A DNA stretch of 64,000 bases from Microbulbifer sp. YPW16. GTDB lineage: Bacteria > Pseudomonadota > Gammaproteobacteria > Pseudomonadales > Cellvibrionaceae. The position numbers and the translations under genes are program-made. The notes beneath the pieces were generated by a model. It was not told the DNA's origin. It ran no database searches and was given only the letters and a program-made list of their open reading frames with translations. This document shows, piece after piece, positions 1-8,258 of the stretch; the stretch's first letter is position 1; the number at the start of each line of letters is the position of its first letter. The stretch covers positions 2,278,501 through 2,342,500 of the forward strand of contig NZ_CP089928.1 of the NCBI RefSeq assembly GCF_021290385.1, given 5' to 3'.

Positions 1-1
1 G

Positions 2-601
2 GAAAAGATTGAACGCGAGCGCGATGCCCTGGCACTGATGCAGGCTGGCGCAACGGAAGACGATCCGGCGGTGGAGCTGCTCGCCCTGCAACAGCGGGCA
101 GCGCGGCTCTACCGGCAACTGCAGGCGTCGGGCAAAGTCGGTGAGCGGGAGCGGCAGGTACTGGCGCGCGCCCACGGGCTGCTGCTCTGGCAGGCCGCGC
201 AGGCCTGGCACGACAACCTGTGGCGGCAGCAGCGCGCGCTCGACAGCGTCGGTGTGGCGCTGGAACAAGCGGCGGGCAATCGCCGGCAATTACAGCAGAC
301 TGCCGAGCGGGCTCCCCAGCTCAGCAGCCTGGGCGCGCGGGTGCAGTCTGCACTGCCCCGGGTGCGCAGCCAGCAGCGCGCGGTCAACCGCGCCAGTGCG
401 GTGCTGGAAGCCGACATCCGGCGCGACCTGCGCGCTGAACTGGCACGGGTCGACCAGCGCCTGCGCCAATACAGTGCCCATACCCGGCTGGCTATCGCCC
501 GGCTGCAGGATGCCGCCCTCCAGGAAGGCACCACCCACGAACAGGCACCAGGCGGGCGGGAAGCAGCCCCGGCCTCGGAACTGGCGGGGGGCGCACCGTG
601 A
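2..601 (+). CDS. Coiled-coil hypothetical protein, 5' end outside window
   Basis: The reading frame is open from base 2 without a convincing start, so the gene begins upstream; the first internal ATG is at 38. The visible part, about 199 residues, is rich in Gln, Arg, Ala and Leu, with heptad-like stretches such as RVQSALPRVRSQQRAV, which suggests a coiled coil. No signal peptide or catalytic motif is visible in this part. Its TGA overlaps the GTG start of the next gene (GTGA at 598-601), so the two are probably translationally coupled. By position it is part of the TPR/ExbB/ExbD/TonB-like operon that follows. The family is not recognised. Confidence 0.6.
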   Translation, partial: EKIERERDALALMQAGATEDDPAVELLALQQRAARLYRQLQASGKVGERERQVLARAHGLLLWQAAQAWHDNLWRQQRALDSVGVALEQAAGNRRQLQQTAERAPQLSSLGARVQSALPRVRSQQRAVNRASAVLEADIRRDLRAELARVDQRLRQYSAHTRLAIARLQDAALQEGTTHEQAPGGREAAPASELAGGAP

Positions 602-3444
602 AGCATCCCCGTCACCTGCTGGCCGCCGCAGTGTGCAGCCTGGCCCTGGCCGGCTGCAGCCAGCCACAGGTTGCCACCCTCGCGGACCTGCCCGGTGCCG
701 GCCTGCCGGCTGAACCGGATATCCGGATTCCGCAGGTACAGATCGATACACTCCAGCGCAACTACAAGCAGGCGCTCGTGGACCAGCAGGATCCCGCCGT
801 GCGCCGGCAGATCAGGATGCGCCTGGCCGACCTGGAAATGGAGCGGCTGGAGCAGCTGCAGGCTGACAACCCCGGGCAGCGGGTGTCCTTCCAGCCCGCC
901 ATCGAACGCTACCGCGCACTGGTCGCCGCACAACCCGGCGATGACTACCTCAATTACCGCCTGGCACGGGCCGAGGCACTGGACGGCAACCAGGGCGCCG
1001 CACTGCAGGCACTGGAAAATATCGCCAGCGCGAGGCCGGAATCGCCATTCATTGCCGAAGTACTGTTCCGCCGCGGCGAGGCCGCCTTCAACGACCGCCG
1101 CTACCGGGACGCGGCACGGGATTTCGACGCCGTGCTGGCCCAGGGCGAATCACCGTTTACCGATAATGCCCGCTATATGCTCGGCTGGTCGCAATTCAAG
1201 GCATCCGACTACCCGGCTTCGACGCGCACCTTCCTGGGCCTGCTCGACACCCTGCACAGCCGCGCACCGCTGGATGAACTGGACAGCGGCGACCGCCGCC
1301 TGGCCGATGACAGCCTGCGCGGGCTGGCGCTGGGATTCAGTTACCAGGGCGGCGCCGGCGCCATCGAGCCCTACAACCCGGACCGCGGGGCGCGTCCCTA
1401 CCAGCACCGCATCTATCGTGCGCTGGGGGACTGGTACCGGGAGAAAGAGCGTTTCCGTGAGGGCGCCGACAGTTACCTGGCCTTCGTCGAAAACTATCCC
1501 GGCAGCGCCGAGGCGCCGGCGTTGCACCTGCGCGCCATCGAAACCCTGCAACAGGCCGGGCTGGACGCCGAGGTGATGCCGGCCAAGCGCGAATTCGTGC
1601 GGCGCTATGGCATCCACAGCGATTACTGGCAGGCGGCCGACGACACCCAGCGTGAACAACTGGGCGCCTGGCTGCGGCCCTGGCTGGCGGAGCTTGCGCG
1701 CTTCGACCACGCCCGCGCCCAGGCCCTGCAGCAAGAGCAGCCCGGCAGCCCGCGCGAACGGCGCCAGCTGGCCACCCGGGCACGCCAGGCCTATCTCGCC
1801 GCCGCAGCCATGTACCGCGAGTACACCGAGACGTTCCCGCAGGACATCGAGACGCCGGCAATGGCATTCCTGCTGGCGGAGTGCCTGGAACAGGCCGGCG
1901 ACCGTGCCGGGGCCTGGCGGGCCTACCGGAACGTGGCCTCCACTTACCCGAAACACGAGCAGGCCACCGAAGCGGGCTATTCCGCGATCCTCAACGCCGA
2001 GGCGGTTTACCGGGAGACTGCCGCCCAGGCAAACGCAGGCGGGCAACGGGACGAGCAGGCGACCCTGTGGCGGGATCGTGCCATCGAGGCCGGGCAGTAC
2101 TTTGTCGATACCTGGCCGCGCGACCCGCGCGCGCTGCCGGTATTGCTCGATGCTGCCGACAAGCTGTTCCAGCAACGCCGTTACGCCGAAGTGATCGTTG
2201 CTGCCGAGCGCGCAGCCAGGTGGCAGCCGCCACCGGACCTGCAGCAGCGCCGCAACCTCAACCTGCTGCTGGGCCACAGCTATTTCGAGCAACGGGATTA
2301 CCCGGCCGCGGAACAGGCCTACGCCCGCGTGCTGGCGGGAACTGCGGCAGGCGTCCCTGCGGCAGGCGTTCCTGCGGCAGGTGATTCCATTGCGGCTACT
2401 GCCCGGCAGAAAATGCAGGCCGCCATCTACCGCCAGGCCGAGGCCGCCCTGGCGCAGGGAGACAGCGAGCTGGCAATCACTCACCTGCTGCGGGTCCGCG
2501 ACAGCGGGCGCACCGACATTGCCGCCACCGCACAGTACGATGCCATCAACCAGCTGGTGACCCTTGAGCAGTGGCAACGCGCAGCCACCGAACTGGCGGA
2601 TTTCCGCAGTCACTACCCCGCCCACGCCCTGACCCCCACCCTCACTGCCAAGGCGGTGGTGATCTACCAGGCCCTGCAGATGCCGGGCGCCGCGTCGGCC
2701 GAGCTGCTCAGGCTGGCGCAGTCGGACGCGGACCCGCAGGTGCGTCGCCAGTCGCTGTTCCTGGCCGCCGAGGGTTTCCGCGAGGCGGGCGAGACCGATC
2801 GCGCCATCGCGGCCTTCCAGCAGTACAGCGAACAGTGGCAGGAGCCCCGCGAACAGCAGCTGGAGGCGCAGTACCAGCTGGTACAGCTGACCGGCGAGGC
2901 CGGCGATAGCCGTGCCCGCACTCGCTGGCTGCAACGCCTTGGCCAGGCGCAGCCGCGGAGTGAGCGGGCCCGCTACCTGGCAGCCTATGCCCGCAGCGAA
3001 CTGGCTGAACAGAGTTACCAGGCTTTTGCCGGCATCCCGCTGGCACTGCCACTCAAGGCCAGCCTGGCCAGCAAGAAACGCGCGCTGGAAACCACCGTCG
3101 CGGACTATCGCGAGGTGCTCGACCTGGGCGTGGCCGAGTTCTCCACCCAGGCCAACTTCCGCCTGGCGGAGGTCTACCGCACCCTGAGCGGCGACCTGAT
3201 GGATTCCGAGCGACCACCGGGGCTATCCCCGCTGGAGCTGGAACAGTACGACATCCTGCTGGAAGAGCAGGCATTCCCGTTTGAGGAAAAGGCCATCGAA
3301 TTGCACGAAGCCAATATCCAGCGCACCGCCGACGGAATGTATGACGACTGGGTGCGTCGCAGCTTCCGTTCGCTGGCAAAACTGCTGCCGGCGCGCTACC
3401 AGAAACCGGAACAAACCGCGGAGTGGAGCGATGCCCTGCACTGA
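598..3444 (+). CDS. Large tetratricopeptide-repeat lipoprotein
   Basis: 948 residues starting at GTG 598. The N-terminus is a lipoprotein signal peptide with lipobox LAGC, so the mature protein is predicted to be lipid-anchored at Cys22 or so and to lie in the periplasm. Most of the rest is made of helical TPR-like repeats, with typical blocks such as LFRRGEAAFNDRRYRDAARDF and YFEQRDYPAAEQAYARVL, pointing to a protein-binding scaffold. A Gly-Val-Pro-Ala-Ala linker encoded by three 15-base tandem repeats sits at about residues 583-597. It overlaps the next gene by 14 bases. Context suggests it is the periplasmic partner of the downstream ExbB/ExbD motor; that role is inferred, and no specific partner can be named. 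Confidence 0.82.
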   Translation: MKHPRHLLAAAVCSLALAGCSQPQVATLADLPGAGLPAEPDIRIPQVQIDTLQRNYKQALVDQQDPAVRRQIRMRLADLEMERLEQLQADNPGQRVSFQPAIERYRALVAAQPGDDYLNYRLARAEALDGNQGAALQALENIASARPESPFIAEVLFRRGEAAFNDRRYRDAARDFDAVLAQGESPFTDNARYMLGWSQFKASDYPASTRTFLGLLDTLHSRAPLDELDSGDRRLADDSLRGLALGFSYQGGAGAIEPYNPDRGARPYQHRIYRALGDWYREKERFREGADSYLAFVENYPGSAEAPALHLRAIETLQQAGLDAEVMPAKREFVRRYGIHSDYWQAADDTQREQLGAWLRPWLAELARFDHARAQALQQEQPGSPRERRQLATRARQAYLAAAAMYREYTETFPQDIETPAMAFLLAECLEQAGDRAGAWRAYRNVASTYPKHEQATEAGYSAILNAEAVYRETAAQANAGGQRDEQATLWRDRAIEAGQYFVDTWPRDPRALPVLLDAADKLFQQRRYAEVIVAAERAARWQPPPDLQQRRNLNLLLGHSYFEQRDYPAAEQAYARVLAGTAAGVPAAGVPAAGDSIAATARQKMQAAIYRQAEAALAQGDSELAITHLLRVRDSGRTDIAATAQYDAINQLVTLEQWQRAATELADFRSHYPAHALTPTLTAKAVVIYQALQMPGAASAELLRLAQSDADPQVRRQSLFLAAEGFREAGETDRAIAAFQQYSEQWQEPREQQLEAQYQLVQLTGEAGDSRARTRWLQRLGQAQPRSERARYLAAYARSELAEQSYQAFAGIPLALPLKASLASKKRALETTVADYREVLDLGVAEFSTQANFRLAEVYRTLSGDLMDSERPPGLSPLELEQYDILLEEQAFPFEEKAIELHEANIQRTADGMYDDWVRRSFRSLAKLLPARYQKPEQTAEWSDALH
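2344..2388 (+). repeat. Three tandem 15-bp units inside the TPR gene
   Basis: Units at 2344-2358, 2359-2373 and 2374-2388 begin GCGGCAGG and differ at a few bases, the third most. They encode repeated Ala-Ala-Gly-Val-Pro. The unit is a multiple of three, so gain or loss of a copy would keep the frame and change only a flexible linker between TPR blocks. Confidence 0.8.
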
Positions 3445-4105
3445 TGACAGCGTCGCGCGTGTCGTGACCCGCGCAGCCGTGGTGCTCACCCTGGTGTGGC
3501 TGGCCGCCTGTAGCCAGACCGGCCCGCGCGCGGGCGGTGATCCCGGGGCAACAGGCAGCGCCACGGCGCCGGGCACTGCCGCCAGCCCCAATCCCTACCT
3601 GGCCTCCCGGGTATCCGTGCCGGGCGCGGCCCGCAGCGGTATGGCACAGGCGCGGGAGCTGCTGGAGAGCGGCGATGCCGCTGCGGCCGAGAAACGGCTA
3701 CTGGGCCTTACCGCAGAGTGGCCGGAATTGTCCGGGCTGTGGCTCAACCTGGGCATCGTCCAGCGCCACCTGGAAAAGTACACCGAGGCCGAGCAGAGCC
3801 TGCGCAGTGCCATTGCCGCCAACGATGACAATGTATTTGCCTGGAACACGCTCGGGGCACTACTGCGTGACCGGGGACAGTTCGACGCGGCAGAGCAACA
3901 CTATCGCGGGGCGCTGGAACGCTGGCCGGACTTCGCCGCCGCCCACCGCAACCTGGGCATTCTCTACGACCTGTACCTGCAGCGTCCGCAGGAAGCACTG
4001 CAACATTACCGGCGGGCGCAGGAATTGCATCAGTTGCGGGACCCGGAACAGGAACCGGACCGGCAGCTGGCCGGCTGGATCGTCGACCTGGAGCGCCGAC
4101 TATGA
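3431..4105 (+). CDS. Small TPR lipoprotein
   Basis: 224 residues. The chosen ATG at 3431 overlaps the end of the preceding gene by 14 bases and is directly followed by a hydrophobic segment and lipobox LAAC at about residues 24-27; the longer in-frame extension to 3281 is out-of-frame coding sequence of the upstream gene. The mature protein has a Pro/Ala/Gly-rich linker and then about three TPRs (blocks around LWLNLGIVQRHLEKYTEAE, FAWNTLGALLRDRGQFDAAE and AAHRNLGILYDLYLQRPQEA). Likely a periplasmic scaffold lipoprotein co-expressed with the large TPR lipoprotein and the ExbB/ExbD motor. The ATGA overlap with the next gene (4102-4105) supports one operon. Confidence 0.82.
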   Translation: MPCTDDSVARVVTRAAVVLTLVWLAACSQTGPRAGGDPGATGSATAPGTAASPNPYLASRVSVPGAARSGMAQARELLESGDAAAAEKRLLGLTAEWPELSGLWLNLGIVQRHLEKYTEAEQSLRSAIAANDDNVFAWNTLGALLRDRGQFDAAEQHYRGALERWPDFAAAHRNLGILYDLYLQRPQEALQHYRRAQELHQLRDPEQEPDRQLAGWIVDLERRL

Positions 4106-4404
4106 CATCACCGCAACCACAACGCACCAGGCTCTACCTGGCAACCACACTGCTTGCGCTAACCGCGCTGGCAGGGGCGGCACAGGCCGAAGAGCCGATC
4201 GAACTGGAATCGACGATTATCGGCAGCCAGGAGCAACCCAAGGTGCTGTACATCATCCCGTGGAAACAGGCCGACAGCCTGCAGAAAATTGACGGCGGCC
4301 TGCCGCAGACCATCGACGATATATTCGAGCACCAGGAATACTCGGAGCTGCAGCGCGAAATGGAAAACTCGGGCCAGGACAACAGCGACTCGTCGCCGGA
4401 ATAG
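4102..4404 (+). CDS. Small secreted hypothetical protein
   Basis: 100 residues with a clear Sec signal peptide (hydrophobic stretch LYLATTLLALTALAG, cleavage after AQA near residue 29). The mature part is short, acidic at its C-terminus and contains a conserved-looking core, EPIELESTIIGSQEQPKVLYIIPW. ATG overlaps the upstream stop (ATGA). It is predicted periplasmic; no known family is recognised. Its position between the TPR lipoproteins and exbB suggests it is an accessory part of the same envelope machine. Confidence 0.72.
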   Translation: MTSPQPQRTRLYLATTLLALTALAGAAQAEEPIELESTIIGSQEQPKVLYIIPWKQADSLQKIDGGLPQTIDDIFEHQEYSELQREMENSGQDNSDSSPE

Positions 4405-4504
4405 GCCGGCAGGATCGCAGGCAACTGTGGCCAGGAATACTTTTTAAAAATTGCAGGGCGCGACTGTGCGCCCCAGCTATCCACCGAAAACCCCGGAGAA
4501 CAAC

Positions 4505-5170
4505 ATGGAATTCACTCAGGCGCTGTTGCGTTTTTTCCAGAATGGCGGCCCCTTCATGTACCCCATAGCGCTGGTACTGGTGATCGGCCTGATCATGGTG
4601 ATCGAGCGCTGGATCTTCCTGTCACTGGCCCGCAGTGCCAACCGCAAGGCCTATCGCCAGGTGCTGCCGCTGCTACAGCAGCGTAACTACAACGGCGTGC
4701 TGCAGGTGGCCCGTGACAACAAGGCGGCCATGGGCCGGATTGCCGCCGCCGGTATCGGCACCCTGCAGTACGCAAAGCGCGATGAGAATATTGCCCTGGC
4801 AATCGAGGAGGGCATCCTCGAGGCGGTACCGCGCCTGGAAAAACGCACCAATTACCTGGCCACCCTGGCCAACATCGCCACCCTGCTGGGCCTGCTGGGC
4901 ACCATCATGGGCCTGATCGCCGCCTTTACCGCGGTAGCCAATGCGGACCCGTCCGAGAAGGCCTCGATGCTGTCATCCAGTATCTCCGTGGCCATGAACA
5001 CCACGGCCTTTGGCCTGATTTCCGCGATACCCCTGTTGCTGGCCTACTCCATGCTGCAAAACAAGACCAATGAAATCGTCGACAGCCTGCAGATGGCCGG
5101 GGTGAAGTTCCTCAACCTGCTCACCATGGGGCGCGCACAGGCGGCTGAGCAACGCGCAGCCAAAGGCTGA
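4505..5170 (+). CDS. ExbB/TolQ/MotA-family proton channel protein
   Basis: 221 residues. The start at ATG 4505 is preceded by GGAG at 4495-4498 with good spacing; the in-frame ATG at 4451 lies before this site and within the intergenic hairpin. Three membrane segments are visible: about residues 17-36, 124-143 and 157-180, the usual ExbB/TolQ layout with a cytoplasmic loop between the first two. The TM2 region reads LLGLLGTIMGLIAAF and TM3 contains NTTAFGLISAIP, matching the MotA/TolQ/ExbB family signature. It should form the pentameric channel that surrounds ExbD and converts proton-motive force into movement of the TonB-like partner encoded at 6240. A 6-bp hairpin (4456-4473) lies in the 100-base gap upstream. 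Confidence 0.93.
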   Translation: MEFTQALLRFFQNGGPFMYPIALVLVIGLIMVIERWIFLSLARSANRKAYRQVLPLLQQRNYNGVLQVARDNKAAMGRIAAAGIGTLQYAKRDENIALAIEEGILEAVPRLEKRTNYLATLANIATLLGLLGTIMGLIAAFTAVANADPSEKASMLSSSISVAMNTTAFGLISAIPLLLAYSMLQNKTNEIVDSLQMAGVKFLNLLTMGRAQAAEQRAAKG

Positions 5171-5174
5171 CGGC

Positions 5175-5699
5175 ATGCTGAAACTGAATATTCGCCGACG
5201 CGGCGGCATCGACCCGGAGCTGGACATCACCTCGTTTATGAGCCTGATGGTCATCCTGGTGCCGGTGTTGCTGTTGAATATGGTGTTCTCGCATATCGCC
5301 ATCCTCAAGCTGAACCTGCCGGGCCTCAGCGACGGTAATCCCGCGAGCGAGGAAAACCGCCAGCTGGAGGTGGTTTTGCGCGATCGCCATATCGATATCA
5401 ATTACCCGGCCGGGGTGCGGGTACAGCGGGTCGAGCATGTCGATGGCGTACCCGATTTCGAGCGCATGTCCGATGTCCTGCAGGAAGTGAAGCGCCAGCT
5501 GCGGGAGAAGTCTGTGGACAAGAAAGACATCCTGATCCTGTCCCAGCGGGATACGCCCTACCGCACCCTGGTAAAAGCCATGGATACCGCGCGCAGCTAT
5601 CGCGCCGTGGTCGCGACTTCAGTCGTGGATGCGGAACTGTTCCCACAGATTTCCCTGGGTGACGCAGCGGAACCCACGGCAACGGCAGCGGGGCAGTGA
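5175..5699 (+). CDS. ExbD/TolR-like protein with Ser replacing the membrane Asp
   Basis: 174 residues, four bases after exbB. Short cytoplasmic tail, one membrane segment at about residues 19-40 and a periplasmic domain, as in ExbD. Aligning by eye with E. coli ExbD, the TPFIDVM segment that carries the essential aspartate corresponds here to TSFMSLM, so position 23 is Ser and no acidic residue lies within the membrane span; Asp17 lies just before it. The alignment is anchored by KLNLPG after the span, matching KVNLP of ExbD. The protein may be a structural subunit that cannot carry protons by itself and works with the second ExbD at 5701. Confidence 0.88.
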   Translation: MLKLNIRRRGGIDPELDITSFMSLMVILVPVLLLNMVFSHIAILKLNLPGLSDGNPASEENRQLEVVLRDRHIDINYPAGVRVQRVEHVDGVPDFERMSDVLQEVKRQLREKSVDKKDILILSQRDTPYRTLVKAMDTARSYRAVVATSVVDAELFPQISLGDAAEPTATAAGQ

Positions 5700-5700
5700 T

Positions 5701-6243
5701 ATGAACCTGAACGTCGGTAAAAAATTACAGGAGCGCCGCGAGCGCCAGAAAAAACAGCAGTCACGCCTCAACCTGGTATCGCTGATGGACATTTTCACCA
5801 TCCTGGTGTTCTTCCTGCTGGTGAATTCCTCGGACGTGGAGGTGCTGCAGAGCGACAAAACCATCAAGCTGCCGGAGTCCACATCGAAGCAGAAACCGGA
5901 GCTTACCCCGGTGGTGCGCATCAACAACGAGACGCTGTTTGTGGGCAACCGGCCTGTGGCCAGTATTGGTGAGATCAGCAGCGACGCGGAGCAGATCGAA
6001 CCATTGCTCAAGGAACTGCAGTACCTGGCCCAGCGCGCCGAGCCCCTGTCAGAAGCGCAGGCAAAAACTGGCCGCGCGGTGACCATCATGGGCGACGAGG
6101 AACTGCCATACCAGCTGCTGAAACAGGTGATGCGCACCTGTGCGGCGGCGGATTACCGGGATATTTCCTTCGCCGTGAGCCAGGCCGCGCCCGACGCGGC
6201 GGCTGGCGATGAAATTGCAGGGCGGGGGCCGGGAGCCAGATGA
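5701..6243 (+). CDS. ExbD/TolR-like protein, membrane Asp present
   Basis: 180 residues starting at ATG 5701, two bases after the first exbD. A very basic, Gln/Arg/Lys-rich cytoplasmic tail of about 22 residues precedes a single membrane segment, LNLVSLMDIFTILVFFLL, in which Asp30 occupies the position of the essential ExbD aspartate. The periplasmic domain contains IKLPES and ends in a low-complexity tail. It is expected to be the proton-conducting ExbD of the motor. The stop overlaps the next start (ATGA, 6240-6243). Confidence 0.9.
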   Translation: MNLNVGKKLQERRERQKKQQSRLNLVSLMDIFTILVFFLLVNSSDVEVLQSDKTIKLPESTSKQKPELTPVVRINNETLFVGNRPVASIGEISSDAEQIEPLLKELQYLAQRAEPLSEAQAKTGRAVTIMGDEELPYQLLKQVMRTCAAADYRDISFAVSQAAPDAAAGDEIAGRGPGAR

Positions 6244-7229
6244 GTGCCGCAACCCTTTCCCGACCGGCCCCCTGGCAGTTACAGGAAACTGAGCTGCCCT
6301 GGACTTCCGCCGCGGCTGAAGATGCACGTTTCCGGCGCCTGCTGAAGTGGGGCCTGGGCGCCCTGTGTGTACTCGGCGTGGTCATCAGCCTGGTACCGGT
6401 GCCCGAGCTGACCCGCGAGCAGGCCGAGCGGGTTCCGCCACAGCTGGCGCGGGTGATCCTGGAAGAGAAGTCGAAGCCCAAGCCACCGCCACCCAAACCG
6501 GCCCCCGAACCGAAACGGGAAAAGCCACCTGAGGCAAAGGCGGAAAAGCCCAAACCGAAACCCGAGCCCCGGCCGGAGCCAGAACCGCAAACCAGGCCGA
6601 AGCCGGCTCCGGCAAAGGTGCAGATGGCGCGGGAGAAAGCCGCCAACAGCGGCCTCTTGCAGATGCAGGACGACCTGGCGGCAATGCGCGACACGGTCGA
6701 TGTGGCAGAGGTTTCCCGCAAGGCAACCGCGAGCGGGGCCGCGGCGAGCAGCGCCCAGCAGGTCGACCGGGCGGTAATTGCGAACCGGGCGCAGACCCGC
6801 AGCGGCGGCGTCAGTGACAGCAACCTGAGTCGTGATACCGGCGGTGCCGAACTGGCACAGCGGCAGGCGACCCGCGTCGCAAGCGCCCAGGCCAGCAACG
6901 CCGCCCGGGCATCCGCGCGGGAAACCCGGCGCGAGACCTCGGTGCGCCCGGAGGACGCCATCCGCAGTGTCATGGAGAATAACAAGGGGGCGATATTCGC
7001 CATCTACAACCGCGCCCTGCGCCGCGACCCCACGCTGCAGGGCAAGGTTACCGTGCAACTGGTGATCGAGCCCAATGGCAGTGTTTCGGATATAAAGCTG
7101 GTGGGCAGCGAGCTCAATGCACCGGCGCTGGAACGCAAGCTGCTGGCGCGAATCCGCTTGATCAACTTCGGCGCGGCCAATGTGGAGCGGGCGACCCTCA
7201 ATTACTCCATCGATTTCCTGCCTTCCTAA
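6240..7229 (+). CDS. TonB-like energy transducer with AgmX/PglI-type C-terminus
   Basis: 329 residues. Cytoplasmic N-terminus of about 35 residues, one membrane anchor at about 37-54, a Pro/Lys/Glu-rich rod at about 77-125 (PPPKPAPEPKREKPPE type), a Ser/Ala/Arg-rich middle, and a C-terminal domain at about 238-329. That domain carries the pattern NNKGAIFAIYNRALRRDP, LQGKVTVQLVIEPNGSV and a final Y-x-I-D-F-L-P, which fits the AgmX/PglI C-terminal family, related to TonB-C. It probably spans the periplasm and is driven by the ExbB/ExbD proteins encoded just upstream. The outer-membrane or cell-wall target is unknown; the TPR lipoproteins of the same operon are the obvious candidates. Confidence 0.85.
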   Translation: MSAATLSRPAPWQLQETELPWTSAAAEDARFRRLLKWGLGALCVLGVVISLVPVPELTREQAERVPPQLARVILEEKSKPKPPPPKPAPEPKREKPPEAKAEKPKPKPEPRPEPEPQTRPKPAPAKVQMAREKAANSGLLQMQDDLAAMRDTVDVAEVSRKATASGAAASSAQQVDRAVIANRAQTRSGGVSDSNLSRDTGGAELAQRQATRVASAQASNAARASARETRRETSVRPEDAIRSVMENNKGAIFAIYNRALRRDPTLQGKVTVQLVIEPNGSVSDIKLVGSELNAPALERKLLARIRLINFGAANVERATLNYSIDFLPS

Positions 7230-7256
7230 AGCCCTGCGCCGGACCAGCCCCGGCGG

Positions 7257-8108
7257 TCAGGGTAAGCGGCGCATATCGAGCAGCGGCATGCGCCGGCGGA
7301 TCTCCGCCAGGCGCTTGCCGTGCAGGTCGGCGGCCAGCACGGTTTCCTCCTCGCCGGCCTCGGCCAGCACATCGCCCCAGGGGTCCAGTATCACCGAGTG
7401 CCCCCAGGTCCGCCGCCTCGGTGAGTGCTGCCCGCACTGGTCGGCGGCAACCACGAAGCAGCCGTTCTCGATCGCCCGGGCCCGCAGCAGGGTCAACCAG
7501 TGGGCACTGCCGGTGACATGGGTGAAGGCCGACGGCACCAGCAGGATTTCGGCGCCGCGGGCGGCGAGTTCGCGGTAGAGTTCGGGAAAGCGCAGGTCAA
7601 AACAGATACTCAGCCCCAGGCGGCCCCAGGGGGTCTCCACCACCTGCAGCGAGTCGCCGGCCTCGATACCGGCGGACTCACGGTAACTGCGCGCCGCATC
7701 CTCCACCTCCACATCGAACAGGTGCACCTTGTCGTAGCGCGCCCGGCACTGGCCACGGTCGTCATAGACCAGGCAGGCGGAGCGCACCCGGCCCGCGTCA
7801 ACGGCACTGCCGTCCGGCCGCTGGTTCAGGGGCATGGCACCGGCTACCAGCCACAGGCGGTTTTCCCGCGCCCAGCGCTGCAGCGCCGCCTGGACCGGCT
7901 GGCGTTCGGGGTCTGCCTCCGCGCTGGCGAAGGTCTCTGCCACTGCCGCACTGCCGCCATCGGCCAGGTGGGCAAAATATTCCGGCAACAGCACCATTTT
8001 CGCCCCTCCGGCCGCCGCTGCCCGGACCAGCTCCCCGGCCCGCGCCAGGTTGGCGGCCACCGAGGCACCGCTGCTTATCTGGATGGCGGCAATTCGCAGG
8101 TCTCGCAT
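7257..8108 (-). CDS. Carbon-nitrogen hydrolase (nitrilase superfamily, Nit/omega-amidase type)
   Basis: 283 residues, the usual length of single-domain nitrilase-family amidases. The catalytic triad is visible: Glu43 in LLPEY, Lys127 in YDKVHLFD and Cys169 in SICFDLRFPEL. The Cys context and the K-x-H-L-F-D block are typical of the Nit1/Nit2 branch, members of which deaminate glutathione or act as omega-amidases on alpha-ketoglutaramate. The exact substrate cannot be read. The gene is convergent with the TonB-like gene (27-base gap) and separated by a terminator from the DUF2237 gene upstream, so it has its own promoter. Confidence 0.9.
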   Translation of the reverse strand: MRDLRIAAIQISSGASVAANLARAGELVRAAAAGGAKMVLLPEYFAHLADGGSAAVAETFASAEADPERQPVQAALQRWARENRLWLVAGAMPLNQRPDGSAVDAGRVRSACLVYDDRGQCRARYDKVHLFDVEVEDAARSYRESAGIEAGDSLQVVETPWGRLGLSICFDLRFPELYRELAARGAEILLVPSAFTHVTGSAHWLTLLRARAIENGCFVVAADQCGQHSPRRRTWGHSVILDPWGDVLAEAGEEETVLAADLHGKRLAEIRRRMPLLDMRRLP

Positions 8109-8197
8109 GACAATTTGTCTCCGCTCGCGTTGTTGCTCTCTGCCCAGCAGCTTATGCCCTGGCCGGGGTGGATGCCAACGGCGGCAGCGCAGCGCAC

Positions 8198-8238
8198 AAA
8201 AAAACCGGCGGGGCTGAACTGGCAGCCGCGCCGGTTTT
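8198..8238 (-). terminator. Rho-independent terminator of the DUF2939-DUF2237 unit
   Basis: Inverted repeat: ten bases at 8201-8210 (AAAACCGGCG) pair with 8229-8238, and GGCTG 8212-8216 pairs with CAGCC 8223-8227 around a 6-base loop, with one G-G mismatch. Read on the minus strand the stem is followed by a run of T from the A tract at 8198-8204. It lies 20 bases after the stop of the minus-strand gene at 8259. Confidence 0.85.
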
Positions 8239-8258
8239 CGCTGGCACCATAGCCCGGC

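Noticed and set aside
1150..2934. 594-residue antisense frame across the large TPR gene
   Set aside because: High GC third positions create long antisense frames. The plus-strand frame has a lipobox and TPR pattern; the antisense product has no recognisable family.
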